Notes under the pieces: generated by a model
Databases searched by the model: none
The model's input: the letters and a program-made list of their open reading frames with translations, nothing else
Told to the model about the DNA's origin: nothing
Part shown: piece by piece, positions 44,220 to 53,737 of the stretch
How the letters are laid out: every line of letters starts with the position of its first letter
Numbering within the stretch: the stretch's first letter is position 1
NCBI RefSeq assembly: GCF_000346485.2
Contig: NZ_KQ976354.1
Coordinates: 3,103,421-3,167,420, forward strand
DNA from: Scytonema hofmannii PCC 7110
GTDB lineage: Bacteria; Cyanobacteriota; Cyanobacteriia; Cyanobacteriales; Nostocaceae
DNA length: 64,000 nt
Reading direction: 5' to 3'
Translations under genes and position numbers: made by a program

Positions 44220-46769
44220 TTAAAGCCAATTTCCTACCAAAACAAAAGTTGCCCAAAAATAAGGACGCTTTTCTTTTTTAAAGAGAGCTAATTGGGCTTT
44301 TTGAAGTGCTTTAGCTCTAGTCGCTCCTTTGTTTAATTCTTGGTACAAGTAATTCATGGTTTCACTAGTAGAAAAATCGTCTACTGACCATAAAGTTGCC
44401 ACCGTACTTTCTGCGCCTGCTCTAACAGCAATTCCAGCTAATCCTAAAGCGGCTTGTCGATCGCCTGCAGCAGTTTCGCACGAACTCAGGACTAGTAATT
44501 CGATAGAATTAGAACCATTTGAGTTGTTTTTCTTTAGTAAGTCAACTAAATCTTCAATATTGAGCAATTTATCCCAAGTGAGAATAAAGGTTTTTTCGGG
44601 ATTAGAACTAAATTGACTGTGAGTGGCCAAATGAACTACAGAAAAAGAAGCTGATTGCAGTTTATTTTGTAGATTGGTTTTGGTAAATTTACTATCCAGA
44701 AGTTGTTCACTCTTAGGTATCTCAACCTGGATGCGGGCTAATTCTTTCTTAACATTAGTCAATGGAGCAAATTCTTGACCTGCGACAGAGCGTTTTTCGC
44801 TCACTCCAGCCGCTAAAACCTTAATCTGTGAACTGCGTAGAGGTTTTGGTGCGACAAGTTGTAAACCAGGGACTAAAGCGATCGCATATTTCTCAACTAA
44901 ATATTTCTGTTGTTGGGTATCATATAAAACTGCCATAGGAATGTTGCGTAAGGAACCATCTAGGACAAATACCAAAGTTTCTATGTTGCTGCTATTTAAA
45001 TCAGCTTCTATAGGACGAATCAACCAATTGTATATCTGTTGGGATAAATGTTTAACTTGAGAAGTTCGAGTCACATTTGGTAGATCTTGTTGTAACTTAG
45101 TGACAGTACTTTCTAGCTGCTCCTGGGAGATGAGAGTTGCATAATAGCGAAGTTCTTCTTTCTGAGGCAACTTGAGAACAATCGCTAATTGGTTCTGCAG
45201 AATAATTGGATAGAGAATTGCTGTTGTTGAATCATCTTTATCAATAATTTGATCTATTGCAATTCTGGGTTTTAAACAGGCTTCTTGAAGAAAATTTTCT
45301 AGTTCTGCTAATTGTAAAGATTCAATCTTAATCCGGGCTTTTTGAAGACTATTGTTCTTTGTTAACCCAGAACTTCCCTGATTTTGCAAAAGCAATTCCA
45401 CTAGTTGTCGATAGACAGGTTCGACTTTTTCTCGAAAGGAAAATTGCATCTGAGAATTAAGCGCATTCATCTCGCTCCGCAGAGATTGCAAGCTATCAGT
45501 AGCTGCATCATAAGCCGCGATCGCTCCTTTAATATCTCCTTGAGCTTTGAGGATATGTCCTAATTGCCATTGCCACTGATAGGCCACGTCTACTGCTTGG
45601 ATTGCCTGAGCCTGAAAAAGTGCTTTTTGGGTAAGGGTTAGAGCTTGTGAAAACTGTTGGTTTTGTTCATAGAGCCAACCAAGATATCCAAAGGCATAAG
45701 ATTCAGCACGCCGATCCCCAAGGCTTTTTGCTTGTTGAAGAGCTGTTGTTAACTCTTTGGCAATGTCATTCAAGTCAACAGTATTGATAGCAGAGTAGTG
45801 GTTGAGACAAACTAAACTTTCAGCAAAATTAATCCGAGCGGAAATTGTTGTTTGCGTGGTGGGTAAATCTTTGAGTTTCAACTCAATTTGAGGTACTAAA
45901 CTCTGTGCTTTATCTAGCTCATTAATTTTGAGCAAAAGACTCAGGTGATTGAGTTGTGCTTGCACCCAATTCTCAACAGATGGAGATTGAGTTACTGCCT
46001 GCTGATAGAGTGAAACCGCTTGCTGATAAAACGAAATTTCTACACTATCTTTGGCTTGGTTACCACAACTTAAAGGACGTGAGTTTTGTGGATTGACTTT
46101 ACCTTCTTGAATCTGTATTCTGTCACCTAGAGATCGTTGAGCATTCCCCAGGCTCAACAAAACAGCACTCTCGGTAGTTGGCGATGATAATTGGCGAGCG
46201 ACTTGCAAACTTAAGTCTAAAACTTTTGTTGACAAATCTGGGTAATTAAGTTTTTGCAGAACATCACCAAGGCTACGCAAGCCATTAGCTTTAGTTAGGG
46301 AATTTGGTTTGGATTCAAGGGTTTGGAACCAAGAGTTTTGCAGTTTATATCTTTCATTGTCTTGGATTAATAGTCGGCAATCAGGCTGAGCAATGTTAAA
46401 GGCTTGTAATATCTGATGACAAGCTTTGAGATTCAATCCATTGGCTTGCAGGGCTTCAGCGACGTTAATCAAACTTTCAGTCTTGCCTTCCTCGTTTCCT
46501 GATTGTTTGTAAATATTAGCTGCTTTTTGCCAAATGTCTGCCGCTGCATCAAACTGTCCGGCTTCGTAGAGTTTTTTTCCTTCAATTGTTAATTTTGCAG
46601 CCTCTATTGCTAGTTCTTGTGCTGCTACTGGCTCAGGCAATAAAAGTGAGATTTTGACGAATAAAATTATACCTAATAAGATGAGGGAAATTGTTTTGAG
46701 CAGCTTTAATAACTTGCGGAGATTGCATTGCCAAGTCTTTTTCAACTTTAGTAAATGTTTAAGAACCAT
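44220..46769 (-). CDS. CHAT-domain protease-like protein with TPRs
   Basis: An 849-residue protein. A hydrophobic N-terminal segment (TISLILLGIILFVKISLLLP) suggests export or a membrane anchor. TPR-like helices run over about 55-450 (AESYAFGYLGWLYEQNQQFS). The C-terminal CHAT domain, a caspase-like peptidase, has VVHLATHSQF (His about 715) and LVLSSCETAAGDRQAALGLA (Cys about 763). CHAT proteins often stand next to large secreted proteins in cyanobacteria. The start codon lies inside the last codons of the upstream haemagglutinin gene (11-base overlap), so the two are translated together and the secreted protein may be the substrate. Confidence 0.9.
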   Translation of the reverse strand: MVLKHLLKLKKTWQCNLRKLLKLLKTISLILLGIILFVKISLLLPEPVAAQELAIEAAKLTIEGKKLYEAGQFDAAADIWQKAANIYKQSGNEEGKTESLINVAEALQANGLNLKACHQILQAFNIAQPDCRLLIQDNERYKLQNSWFQTLESKPNSLTKANGLRSLGDVLQKLNYPDLSTKVLDLSLQVARQLSSPTTESAVLLSLGNAQRSLGDRIQIQEGKVNPQNSRPLSCGNQAKDSVEISFYQQAVSLYQQAVTQSPSVENWVQAQLNHLSLLLKINELDKAQSLVPQIELKLKDLPTTQTTISARINFAESLVCLNHYSAINTVDLNDIAKELTTALQQAKSLGDRRAESYAFGYLGWLYEQNQQFSQALTLTQKALFQAQAIQAVDVAYQWQWQLGHILKAQGDIKGAIAAYDAATDSLQSLRSEMNALNSQMQFSFREKVEPVYRQLVELLLQNQGSSGLTKNNSLQKARIKIESLQLAELENFLQEACLKPRIAIDQIIDKDDSTTAILYPIILQNQLAIVLKLPQKEELRYYATLISQEQLESTVTKLQQDLPNVTRTSQVKHLSQQIYNWLIRPIEADLNSSNIETLVFVLDGSLRNIPMAVLYDTQQQKYLVEKYAIALVPGLQLVAPKPLRSSQIKVLAAGVSEKRSVAGQEFAPLTNVKKELARIQVEIPKSEQLLDSKFTKTNLQNKLQSASFSVVHLATHSQFSSNPEKTFILTWDKLLNIEDLVDLLKKNNSNGSNSIELLVLSSCETAAGDRQAALGLAGIAVRAGAESTVATLWSVDDFSTSETMNYLYQELNKGATRAKALQKAQLALFKKEKRPYFWATFVLVGNWL

Positions 46770-49692
46770 GGCACTCCCTTTGTTTTATCCCAAAACTATC
46801 AGATCCAGAAGTAGTAGAGGCGATTAAAATAACTTGTCCGTGCTCATCGAACCTCCAACCATTTGCCTCTACTAGGGGAGTGGTAGTTATGTCTGGAGAT
46901 TGGTCTTGTTTTTCAGCAGCAATAGTGCTTCCATGAACAGCGATCGCTGGAATGCGTAACGCTTCTCCTGGCTGTGGAGGTAACCCGCCTCGTCCTGTAA
47001 CAATAAATTGACTGTCTTGTTTATTTGTGGCAACTCTACCTACCGAACACCCTTGAGTAATTAGCCTACCAACATCGACTAGATTTATGGGCAAAGGGAC
47101 TAACTCGCTGCTGATATCTGGATTTTCAATATTGATGACTATCTCGCCATTAAACTGGGGATTTTGTTGGGAAAAAGCGGTGATATCACTAAGTGGAGTT
47201 AGACTTTCGCGCTTTTTTAGACCAAAAATGCCCTGAGTACTAATTTTGATCAAACCACCTCTGCCTTCAAAAGCGTTAGCCGTAATATCGCTATTTTCCG
47301 AAGGAACGGCGACTAAAAAATTTGTGTTGATGTCAATATTACCACCATTGCCCCCTGCCTCCTGCTGTCCTGCTGTGGTTGAGATACCACTGTTATCCCG
47401 TAGCAATAGTATGTCTCGCACCTGCAATTGAATATTACCACCTTCACTACTAACTGTATCTGCCAATAAACGTGATCGCCCTTGGAGAGTTAGAGAGCCA
47501 GTTTGAATTCTCAAATCGCCAGCATCTCCTTGATCTTCACTGTTGACGGAAATTTCCGAGTTATTGGTAAGATTTATAAAGTTAGCAGCCTCTATTTCAA
47601 TATTTCCACCTTTTCCTTGTCCTAAGGTATTAGCTGCGATCTCTCCTTGTGTTAGAGTTAGAGATCCTGCCTTAAGAATAATGTCGCCACCATTTCCAAT
47701 TGCTGAGTCTGTGACTATAGTTGCTATGCCAGTATTAAAGTCTGTGTTGTTACCATCCACTATCACAGCACCCTTCACATCCACAGAGATATTTCCAGCA
47801 TTTCCCCTACCTAAGGTAAAAGTATTCAAAACACCACTTTGTATTATTTTCAGCGACTCTGCTTTGAGATTAATGTTGCCACCATCTCCAATTGCTGACG
47901 ATCTGACCACACTAAAGATACCACCATCAGCATTTATGGTTACAGCACCCCTAACATCCACAAAGATATTTCCACCATTGCCTCTTCCCAAAGTACTAGT
48001 ATTCAATTCATTACCCTGTTCAAAAATGACGGACTCTGCCTTGATATTAATGTCGCCACTATTTCCAACTCCCGACGATCCCACTTGATTAGCGATACCA
48101 CTGAAAAAGCCTCCGCCTTGTCCCTCAAGGATGACAGCACCTCTTACATCAATCAAGATGTTCCCACTATTTCCTCTTCCCGATAGAGTGGCATTTAACG
48201 CACTGCCCTGTCTTAGATTCAGGGATTCTGCTTTAATAATAATGTTGCCACTATTTCCAACTGCCGATAATCCCATTTGATTGCTAATTCTACTAGACAA
48301 GCCAACACTATTTGCCTTGTCTAAGGTAACAGCACCCCTTACATCAAGCAAGATGTTCCCACTATTTCCTTCTCCAAGAGTAGTAGCATCCAAAATACTT
48401 CCCCGTGTTAGAGTCAAGGACTCTGACTTGATATTAATGTCGCCACCATTTCCAACTGCCAAAGGTTGTACTAAATTGATAATTCCACTGGGAAGACCAT
48501 TGCTACCCAAACCATCTAAGGTGACGGCACCACTTACATTCACAGAGATGTTGCCAGTATTTCCTTCTCCAAAGGTACGGGCACTCAAATCACTTCCCTC
48601 AGTCAAATTCAGTGAGCTTGCTTGAATATTAATATTGCCACTATTACCAGTAGCATCCTCACTGACTTGATTGATAACGCGGCTTGATTGAGTGAGGGAT
48701 ACGCCTTCTGTGGCATTTAAACTAATATCCCCTGCTGTGGTTTCTGGTGTTCCTAAACCTACTGCAATGCCAGCATTGAGAGAACTTCCTCCACTTATAT
48801 CTATATTTTTGGCATGGAGAGCGATCGCGCCACCTCCATCAGCAGCAACATTAATAAAAGCCCCATTTGTCAGTGAAACATCGCCTCGCACGACTTGATT
48901 AGGAAATGTCAATGCGAGATTTGAGTCATCAACACTCAACCCTATCGTCCCTGGACTGGCGACACCTGCTAATTCCACTCGACCACCCAAAGCATTCAAT
49001 CTCCCTGCATTGATGGCGATGTCCCCTCCCACTAATAGCAAGCTTTGTCCATTGGGAACTCTCAAACCAACTACAGGGTTGCTAGCGCTATCAACTCCAG
49101 CTGAAGCAATAGATCTGTTTTCGATTGACCCCGCACCAATTTGATTAAAAAACAAAGCAGAGGGATTGATTGTGAGTAAGGGCGGAGCTTCTGGGAAAGA
49201 GGCGCTGAAAAAGCCTTGCTCGCCAAACTGAATGGCATTCGCTGATGTAGCTATAAAAGAACCATTGACATCTAGACTGGCATTAGGTCCAAAGATAATT
49301 CCATTGGGATTGATGAGAAATAGGTTGGCATTGCCTAATACCCCCAGCTTTCCTAAAATCTGAGAACGATTCCTACCCGTCACCCGACTTAGAATGTTCT
49401 CAATTCCTGCTGGATTCGTAAAATAAACTGCGCGTCCTTCACCGACATTGAATTCTCGAAAACTGTGAAAAAGGTTGACCCCTCGCCGCGCTCCGCCTGC
49501 GATCGTCTCTAGAGGAGAACCATCCAAATTAGTTATCACACTGGAACTCTCGGTTCCTAGGGTATTGTCGGGGACAATATGACTTTGACTCTGGGCATAA
49601 GCACTTTTTACTGAGAGAATCATGATTGTTTCAAGCAGAGCTAACCAGATTACTAACTTAAACTTTTTCTTCCAATACCAATCGCCACTCAT
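46759..49692 (-). CDS. Filamentous-haemagglutinin-type secreted protein 1 (TPS family)
   Basis: About 977 residues. A signal peptide ends near SAYAQ (residue 34). The two-partner-secretion domain follows (about 35-300) with VNLFHSFREFNVGEGRAVYF, LFLINPNGIIFGPNASLDVN and related motifs, then a long right-handed beta-helix of repeats such as GNGGDINIKSESLTLTRG. It should be moved across the outer membrane by a TpsB channel, which is not encoded here. I used the ATG at 49692; the frame also has a TTG at 49701. Its N- and C-terminal parts are nearly the same as those of the protein at 49847. Confidence 0.9.
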   Translation of the reverse strand: MSGDWYWKKKFKLVIWLALLETIMILSVKSAYAQSQSHIVPDNTLGTESSSVITNLDGSPLETIAGGARRGVNLFHSFREFNVGEGRAVYFTNPAGIENILSRVTGRNRSQILGKLGVLGNANLFLINPNGIIFGPNASLDVNGSFIATSANAIQFGEQGFFSASFPEAPPLLTINPSALFFNQIGAGSIENRSIASAGVDSASNPVVGLRVPNGQSLLLVGGDIAINAGRLNALGGRVELAGVASPGTIGLSVDDSNLALTFPNQVVRGDVSLTNGAFINVAADGGGAIALHAKNIDISGGSSLNAGIAVGLGTPETTAGDISLNATEGVSLTQSSRVINQVSEDATGNSGNINIQASSLNLTEGSDLSARTFGEGNTGNISVNVSGAVTLDGLGSNGLPSGIINLVQPLAVGNGGDINIKSESLTLTRGSILDATTLGEGNSGNILLDVRGAVTLDKANSVGLSSRISNQMGLSAVGNSGNIIIKAESLNLRQGSALNATLSGRGNSGNILIDVRGAVILEGQGGGFFSGIANQVGSSGVGNSGDINIKAESVIFEQGNELNTSTLGRGNGGNIFVDVRGAVTINADGGIFSVVRSSAIGDGGNINLKAESLKIIQSGVLNTFTLGRGNAGNISVDVKGAVIVDGNNTDFNTGIATIVTDSAIGNGGDIILKAGSLTLTQGEIAANTLGQGKGGNIEIEAANFINLTNNSEISVNSEDQGDAGDLRIQTGSLTLQGRSRLLADTVSSEGGNIQLQVRDILLLRDNSGISTTAGQQEAGGNGGNIDINTNFLVAVPSENSDITANAFEGRGGLIKISTQGIFGLKKRESLTPLSDITAFSQQNPQFNGEIVINIENPDISSELVPLPINLVDVGRLITQGCSVGRVATNKQDSQFIVTGRGGLPPQPGEALRIPAIAVHGSTIAAEKQDQSPDITTTPLVEANGWRFDEHGQVILIASTTSGSDSFGIKQRECHGS

Positions 49693-49753
49693 AGGGAACA
49701 AAATTTAGCTAAAGTCTGCTTCTGTTCATCCTATGACAACCAGAAAATTTCTT

Positions 49754-49772
49754 AGGTTAAGCTTAGGTAAAC
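49754..49772 (-). promoter_or_regulatory. Pho-box-like direct repeat upstream of haemagglutinin gene 1
   Basis: On the minus strand GTTTACCT-AAG-CTTAACCT, two 8-mers three bases apart. Cyanobacterial SphR (PhoB) sites are tandem YTTAAYY(T/A)-type 8-mers with 3-base spacers. It lies about 60-80 bases before the ATG at 49692. Confidence 0.5.
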
Positions 49773-49830
49773 AACCCGAAGTTTCCTGGTAGAGCTATGA
49801 CTTTCATAACTTAGTTTGCCAGATCGTTCT

Positions 49831-49857
49831 TCACGCTAGTAGGCGTTTAAAACCCAT
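49831..49857 (-). pseudogene. Nine-codon remnant of a second CHAT gene
   Basis: Reads MGFKRLLA-stop and overlaps the end of haemagglutinin gene 2 in the same way that the CHAT start (MVLKHLLK) overlaps the end of gene 1. Both ORFs begin at the ATG inside the codons for the final Cys-His-Gly. The rest of the CHAT gene is absent. Confidence 0.6.
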
Positions 49858-52800
49858 GGCACTCCCTTTGTTGTGTCCCAAAACTAGCAGATCCAGAAGT
49901 GGTAGCGGCGGTTAAAATAACTTGTCCGTGCTCATCGAACCTCCAACCATTTGCCTCTACTAGGGGAGTGGTAGTTATGTCTGGAGATTGGTCTTGTTTT
50001 TCCGCTACAAAAGTGCTTCCATGTACAGCGATCGCTGGAATGCGTAACGCTTCTCCTGGCTGTGGAGGTAACCCGCCTCGTCCTGTAACGATAAATTGAC
50101 TTTCTTGTTTATCTGTGATGACTCTACCTACCGAACACCCTTGGGTAATTAGCCTACCAACATCGACTAGATTTGTGGGCAAAGCGACTAGCTCGTTGCT
50201 GATATCTGGATTTTCAATATTGATAACTATCTCGCCATCAAACTGGGGATTTTGTTGGGAAAAGGCGGTGATATCGCTGAGTGGAGTTAGACTTTCGCGC
50301 TTTTTTAGACCAAAAATGCCCTGAGTACTAATTCCGATCAAACCACCTCTGCCTTCAAAAGCGTTAGCCGTAATATCGCTATTTTCCGAAGGAACGGCGA
50401 CTAAAAAGTTTGTGTTGATGTCAATATTACCACCATTGCCCCCTGCCCCCTGTTGTCCTGCTGTCGTAGAAATGCCACTCTTGTCGCTTAGCAGTAATAT
50501 ATCTCGCACTTGCAATTGAATATTACCACCTTCACTACTAACAGTATCTGCCAATAAACGCGATCGCCCTCGGAGAGTTAGGGAGCCTGTTGTAATTCCC
50601 AGTTCGCCTGCATTGCCTTGACCTTGGCTGTTCACTGAAATTTTAGCGTCATTGGTAAGATTTACAGAGTCAGAAGCCTCTATTTGGATATTTCCACCTT
50701 TTCCTTGTCCTAATGTGCTAGCTTGGATCCGCGCTCCATCACTAAGGATTAACTTAGAAGTAGGCATTGTTAAGTTAACCCTAATATTACCGCTATTCCC
50801 TTGTCCAGAGGTACTAGCACTCACAGTACCTTTCTGTGTTAGGGACAAGGACTCTGCCTTGACATTAATGTCGCCACCATTTCCGATAGCAGACGGTGCT
50901 ACTTCAGTGTTGATTCCACTAGGAAAGCCATTGCTACCCTCACCATCCACTGTGATAGCACCCTTCACATCTACAAAGATATTCCCGCCATTTCCTTGTC
51001 CAAAGGTACTAGCAGTCAAACTACCTCCCTGTGTTAGGGACAAGGACTCTGCCTTGATATTAATGTCGCCACCATCTCCGACTGCCGACTCTGTCACTTG
51101 AGTGGCGATGAAACCACCAAAGCTATCGCTATTTTTACCGTCTACTGTAACAGCACCCTTCACATCCATAGAGATATTTCCGGCATTTCCTTTTCCAAAG
51201 ATAGCGGTATTCAAAGTACCGTTCTGTTTTAAAGTTACGGAACCTGCTTTGATATTAATGTCACCACCATCTCCGATAGCCGACGGTAGTACTTGACTGG
51301 CGATTCTACTAGGATAGGTAACGCTGCTGCTATCTACACCTTCCAGGGTGAGGGCACCACTCACATTCACTAAAATATTCCCACTATCTCCTTTTCCAAG
51401 AGTACTGGTATTTACAAAACCGCCCTGTTTTAAAGTTAAGGATTCTGCTTTGATATTAATGTTACCACTATTGCCAATTGCTGACGGTGCTACTTCACTT
51501 CTAACTGCACTGACAAAGTCCTCGCCTTCTGCACCGTCTATGGTGACAGCACTCTTCACATCCACAGAGATATTCCCACTATTTCCTCTTCCCAAGGTAG
51601 CGGTACTCAAAAGACCTCTCCGTGTTAAAGTCAGGGATTCTGCCTTAATACTAATATCGCCACCATTTCCAACTGCTGATTCTTGAATTTGATTGGCGAT
51701 TACACTATAATTGCCGCCTTTACCGTCTATTATGACAGCACCTTTCACATCAACCAAAATATTCCTACTATTTCCTTTTCCAAAAGTACTGGCAGTTACA
51801 GTACCACCCTGTGTTAAAGTTAGGGATTCTGCTTTGATATTAATATCGCCACCATTTCCAACTGCGAATGGTTGCACTAGACTCATGATTCTACTAGGAG
51901 AGCCATTGCTGTCTTCACCATCTATTGTGACAGTACCACTCACATCTACAAAGACATTCCCACTATTTCCTCTTCCCAGGGTACTAGCACTCACCAGACT
52001 TCCCCGTGTAAGAGTTAGGGACTCTGCTTTGATATTAATGTCGCCGCCATTTCCGATTGCCGATCTTTGAACTTGATTGATGATTCCACTAGGAAAGCCA
52101 TTGCTGTCTTCACCATCTATTGTGACAGCACCACTCACATCTACAAAGACATTCCCACTATTTCCTCTTCCCAAAGTACGGGCGTTCAACTGGCTTCCTT
52201 CAGTTAAATTCAGTGAACCTGTTTGAAGATTGATATTCCCCGCATTGCCAGTAGCATCCTGACTGACTTGGTTGATAATACGGCTTGATTGACTGAGGGA
52301 TATGGCTTGTGTAGCATTTAAGGTAACATCCCCTGCTTTTATTTCTGGTGTTCCCAAACCTGCTAATATGCCAGCATTTAGAGAACTGCCTCCAGAAAGA
52401 TTAATGTTTTTGGCATGAAGAGCGATCGCGCCACCTCCATCAGCAGCAACATTAATAAAAGCCTTATTTGTCAGTGAAACATCGCCTCGCACGACTTGAT
52501 TAGGAAATGTCAATGCGAGATTTGAGTCATTAAAACTCAACCCTATCGTCCCTGGACTAGCTGCACCTGCTAATTCCACTCGACCGCCCAAAGCATTTAA
52601 TCCGCCTGAATTGAGTGCAATATCTCCTCCCACTAATAGCAAGCTTTGTCCATTAGGAACTCTCAATCCAAATACAGGGTTACCAGTGCTGTTAACTCCT
52701 GCTGAAGCAATAGATCTGTTTTCGATTGACCCCGCACCGACTTGATTAAAAAATAAAGCCGAGGGATTGATTGTGAGTAAGGGCGGAGTTTCTGGGAAAG

Positions 52801-53290
52801 AGGCGCTGAAAAAGCCTTGCTCGCCAAACTGAATGGCATTCGCTGATGTAACTACAAAAGAACCATTGACATCTAGACTGGCATTAGGTCCAAAGATAAT
52901 TCCATTGGGATTGATGAGAAATAGGTTGGCATTGCCTAATACCCCTAGCTTTCCTAAAATCTGAGAACGATTCCTACCCGTCACCCGACTCAGAATGTTC
53001 TCAATTCCTGCTGGATTCGTGAAATAAACAGCGCGTCCTTCATCGACATTGAATTCTCGAAAACTATGGAAAAGATTGACACCTCTGTATGCACCTCCAC
53101 TAATATTCTCTATAGGAAGACCATCCGAATTAGTTATAACTCTGGATGTCTCGGTTCCCAGGGTATTATCAGGAACAATATTACTCTGAGCTAAAGTACG
53201 TTCTACTGATGAAATCACAATTATGTCAAACAAAGTTAGGCAAATCGCTAATTTTGATTTTTTTCTGCAATGCCAACCGCTATAAGTCAT
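49847..53290 (-). CDS. Filamentous-haemagglutinin-type secreted protein 2 (TPS family)
   Basis: A 1147-residue paralogue of protein 1. A hydrophobic start (LAICLTLFDIIVISSVERTL) serves as signal peptide. The TPS domain includes LFLINPNGIIFGPNASLDVN. The central helix is longer than in protein 1 and made of about eight repeats of some 65-70 residues built on GNGGDINIKAESLTLTQGG and VDVSGAVTIDGEDSNGFPSG. The last 200 residues (NTNFLVAVPSENSDITANAF to HGF) are almost the same as in protein 1. Repeat number probably changes by recombination. Its ATG is at 53288-53290. Confidence 0.9.
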   Translation of the reverse strand: MTYSGWHCRKKSKLAICLTLFDIIVISSVERTLAQSNIVPDNTLGTETSRVITNSDGLPIENISGGAYRGVNLFHSFREFNVDEGRAVYFTNPAGIENILSRVTGRNRSQILGKLGVLGNANLFLINPNGIIFGPNASLDVNGSFVVTSANAIQFGEQGFFSASFPETPPLLTINPSALFFNQVGAGSIENRSIASAGVNSTGNPVFGLRVPNGQSLLLVGGDIALNSGGLNALGGRVELAGAASPGTIGLSFNDSNLALTFPNQVVRGDVSLTNKAFINVAADGGGAIALHAKNINLSGGSSLNAGILAGLGTPEIKAGDVTLNATQAISLSQSSRIINQVSQDATGNAGNINLQTGSLNLTEGSQLNARTLGRGNSGNVFVDVSGAVTIDGEDSNGFPSGIINQVQRSAIGNGGDINIKAESLTLTRGSLVSASTLGRGNSGNVFVDVSGTVTIDGEDSNGSPSRIMSLVQPFAVGNGGDINIKAESLTLTQGGTVTASTFGKGNSRNILVDVKGAVIIDGKGGNYSVIANQIQESAVGNGGDISIKAESLTLTRRGLLSTATLGRGNSGNISVDVKSAVTIDGAEGEDFVSAVRSEVAPSAIGNSGNINIKAESLTLKQGGFVNTSTLGKGDSGNILVNVSGALTLEGVDSSSVTYPSRIASQVLPSAIGDGGDINIKAGSVTLKQNGTLNTAIFGKGNAGNISMDVKGAVTVDGKNSDSFGGFIATQVTESAVGDGGDINIKAESLSLTQGGSLTASTFGQGNGGNIFVDVKGAITVDGEGSNGFPSGINTEVAPSAIGNGGDINVKAESLSLTQKGTVSASTSGQGNSGNIRVNLTMPTSKLILSDGARIQASTLGQGKGGNIQIEASDSVNLTNDAKISVNSQGQGNAGELGITTGSLTLRGRSRLLADTVSSEGGNIQLQVRDILLLSDKSGISTTAGQQGAGGNGGNIDINTNFLVAVPSENSDITANAFEGRGGLIGISTQGIFGLKKRESLTPLSDITAFSQQNPQFDGEIVINIENPDISNELVALPTNLVDVGRLITQGCSVGRVITDKQESQFIVTGRGGLPPQPGEALRIPAIAVHGSTFVAEKQDQSPDITTTPLVEANGWRFDEHGQVILTAATTSGSASFGTQQRECHGF

Positions 53291-53373
53291 GGTGCAAACT
53301 CAATCTTCATTAAAGCTAATTTTACATTTTAATGTCTACTTTTGATGATTTTATAGCAATAAGAAAAAATTTT

Positions 53374-53392
53374 AGGTTAATTTTAGGTAAAC
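53374..53392 (-). promoter_or_regulatory. Pho-box-like direct repeat upstream of haemagglutinin gene 2
   Basis: On the minus strand GTTTACCT-AAA-ATTAACCT, the same 8+3+8 arrangement as at 49754, about 85-100 bases before the ATG. The conservation of this stretch between the two genes, while the flanks differ more, suggests that it is functional. Confidence 0.5.
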
Positions 53393-53737
53393 AACCTAGT
53401 TTGCTATATCTATCCCTGTTAAGGTAAAGGTTTTCCAACATATTAATAGGAGTTTTAGCCTTACACCTATTAAAATTCAAAAGCAAAAAAATAATTTTTG
53501 CGATCAATTTTAGGTCTAAGGGATAAGAACACAATGCAAGAATAAGCTTCCCGATTAGTACTTTCTTGGTACACCTTAACAGGGGTACTGAATGCCATTG
53601 AAGATTGTTCTACGCTAAAACACATTTAACTTGCATATTTTTAAGATTTGATAAAAAGCATCAAATTCTTCTCTCTCTTACTCTGCGCCCTCTGCGCCTC
53701 TGCGGTTTAATATGCAAATTAAATATGGAACAGCTTG
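53393..53737. other. Spacer between haemagglutinin gene 2 and the regulator, no gene seen
   Basis: AT-rich. It contains a CTCTGCGCCCTCTGCGCCTC repeat at about 53682-53701, of the type that is also seen near 36844-36896. Open frames here are short and lack ribosome sites. Confidence 0.5.

Noticed and set aside
47543-48625. Long plus-strand open frames inside haemagglutinin gene 1
   Set aside because: They are antisense shadows created by the repeated beta-helix codons; low-complexity Pro/Ser/Leu content and no ribosome sites.
50652-52070. Series of plus-strand open frames inside haemagglutinin gene 2
   Set aside because: Same cause: regular antisense frames that repeat with the protein repeats.
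53322-53534. 70-codon minus-strand open frame upstream of haemagglutinin gene 2
   Set aside because: Contains the Pho-box-like repeat, lacks a ribosome site and shows no protein-like pattern; more likely leader DNA.
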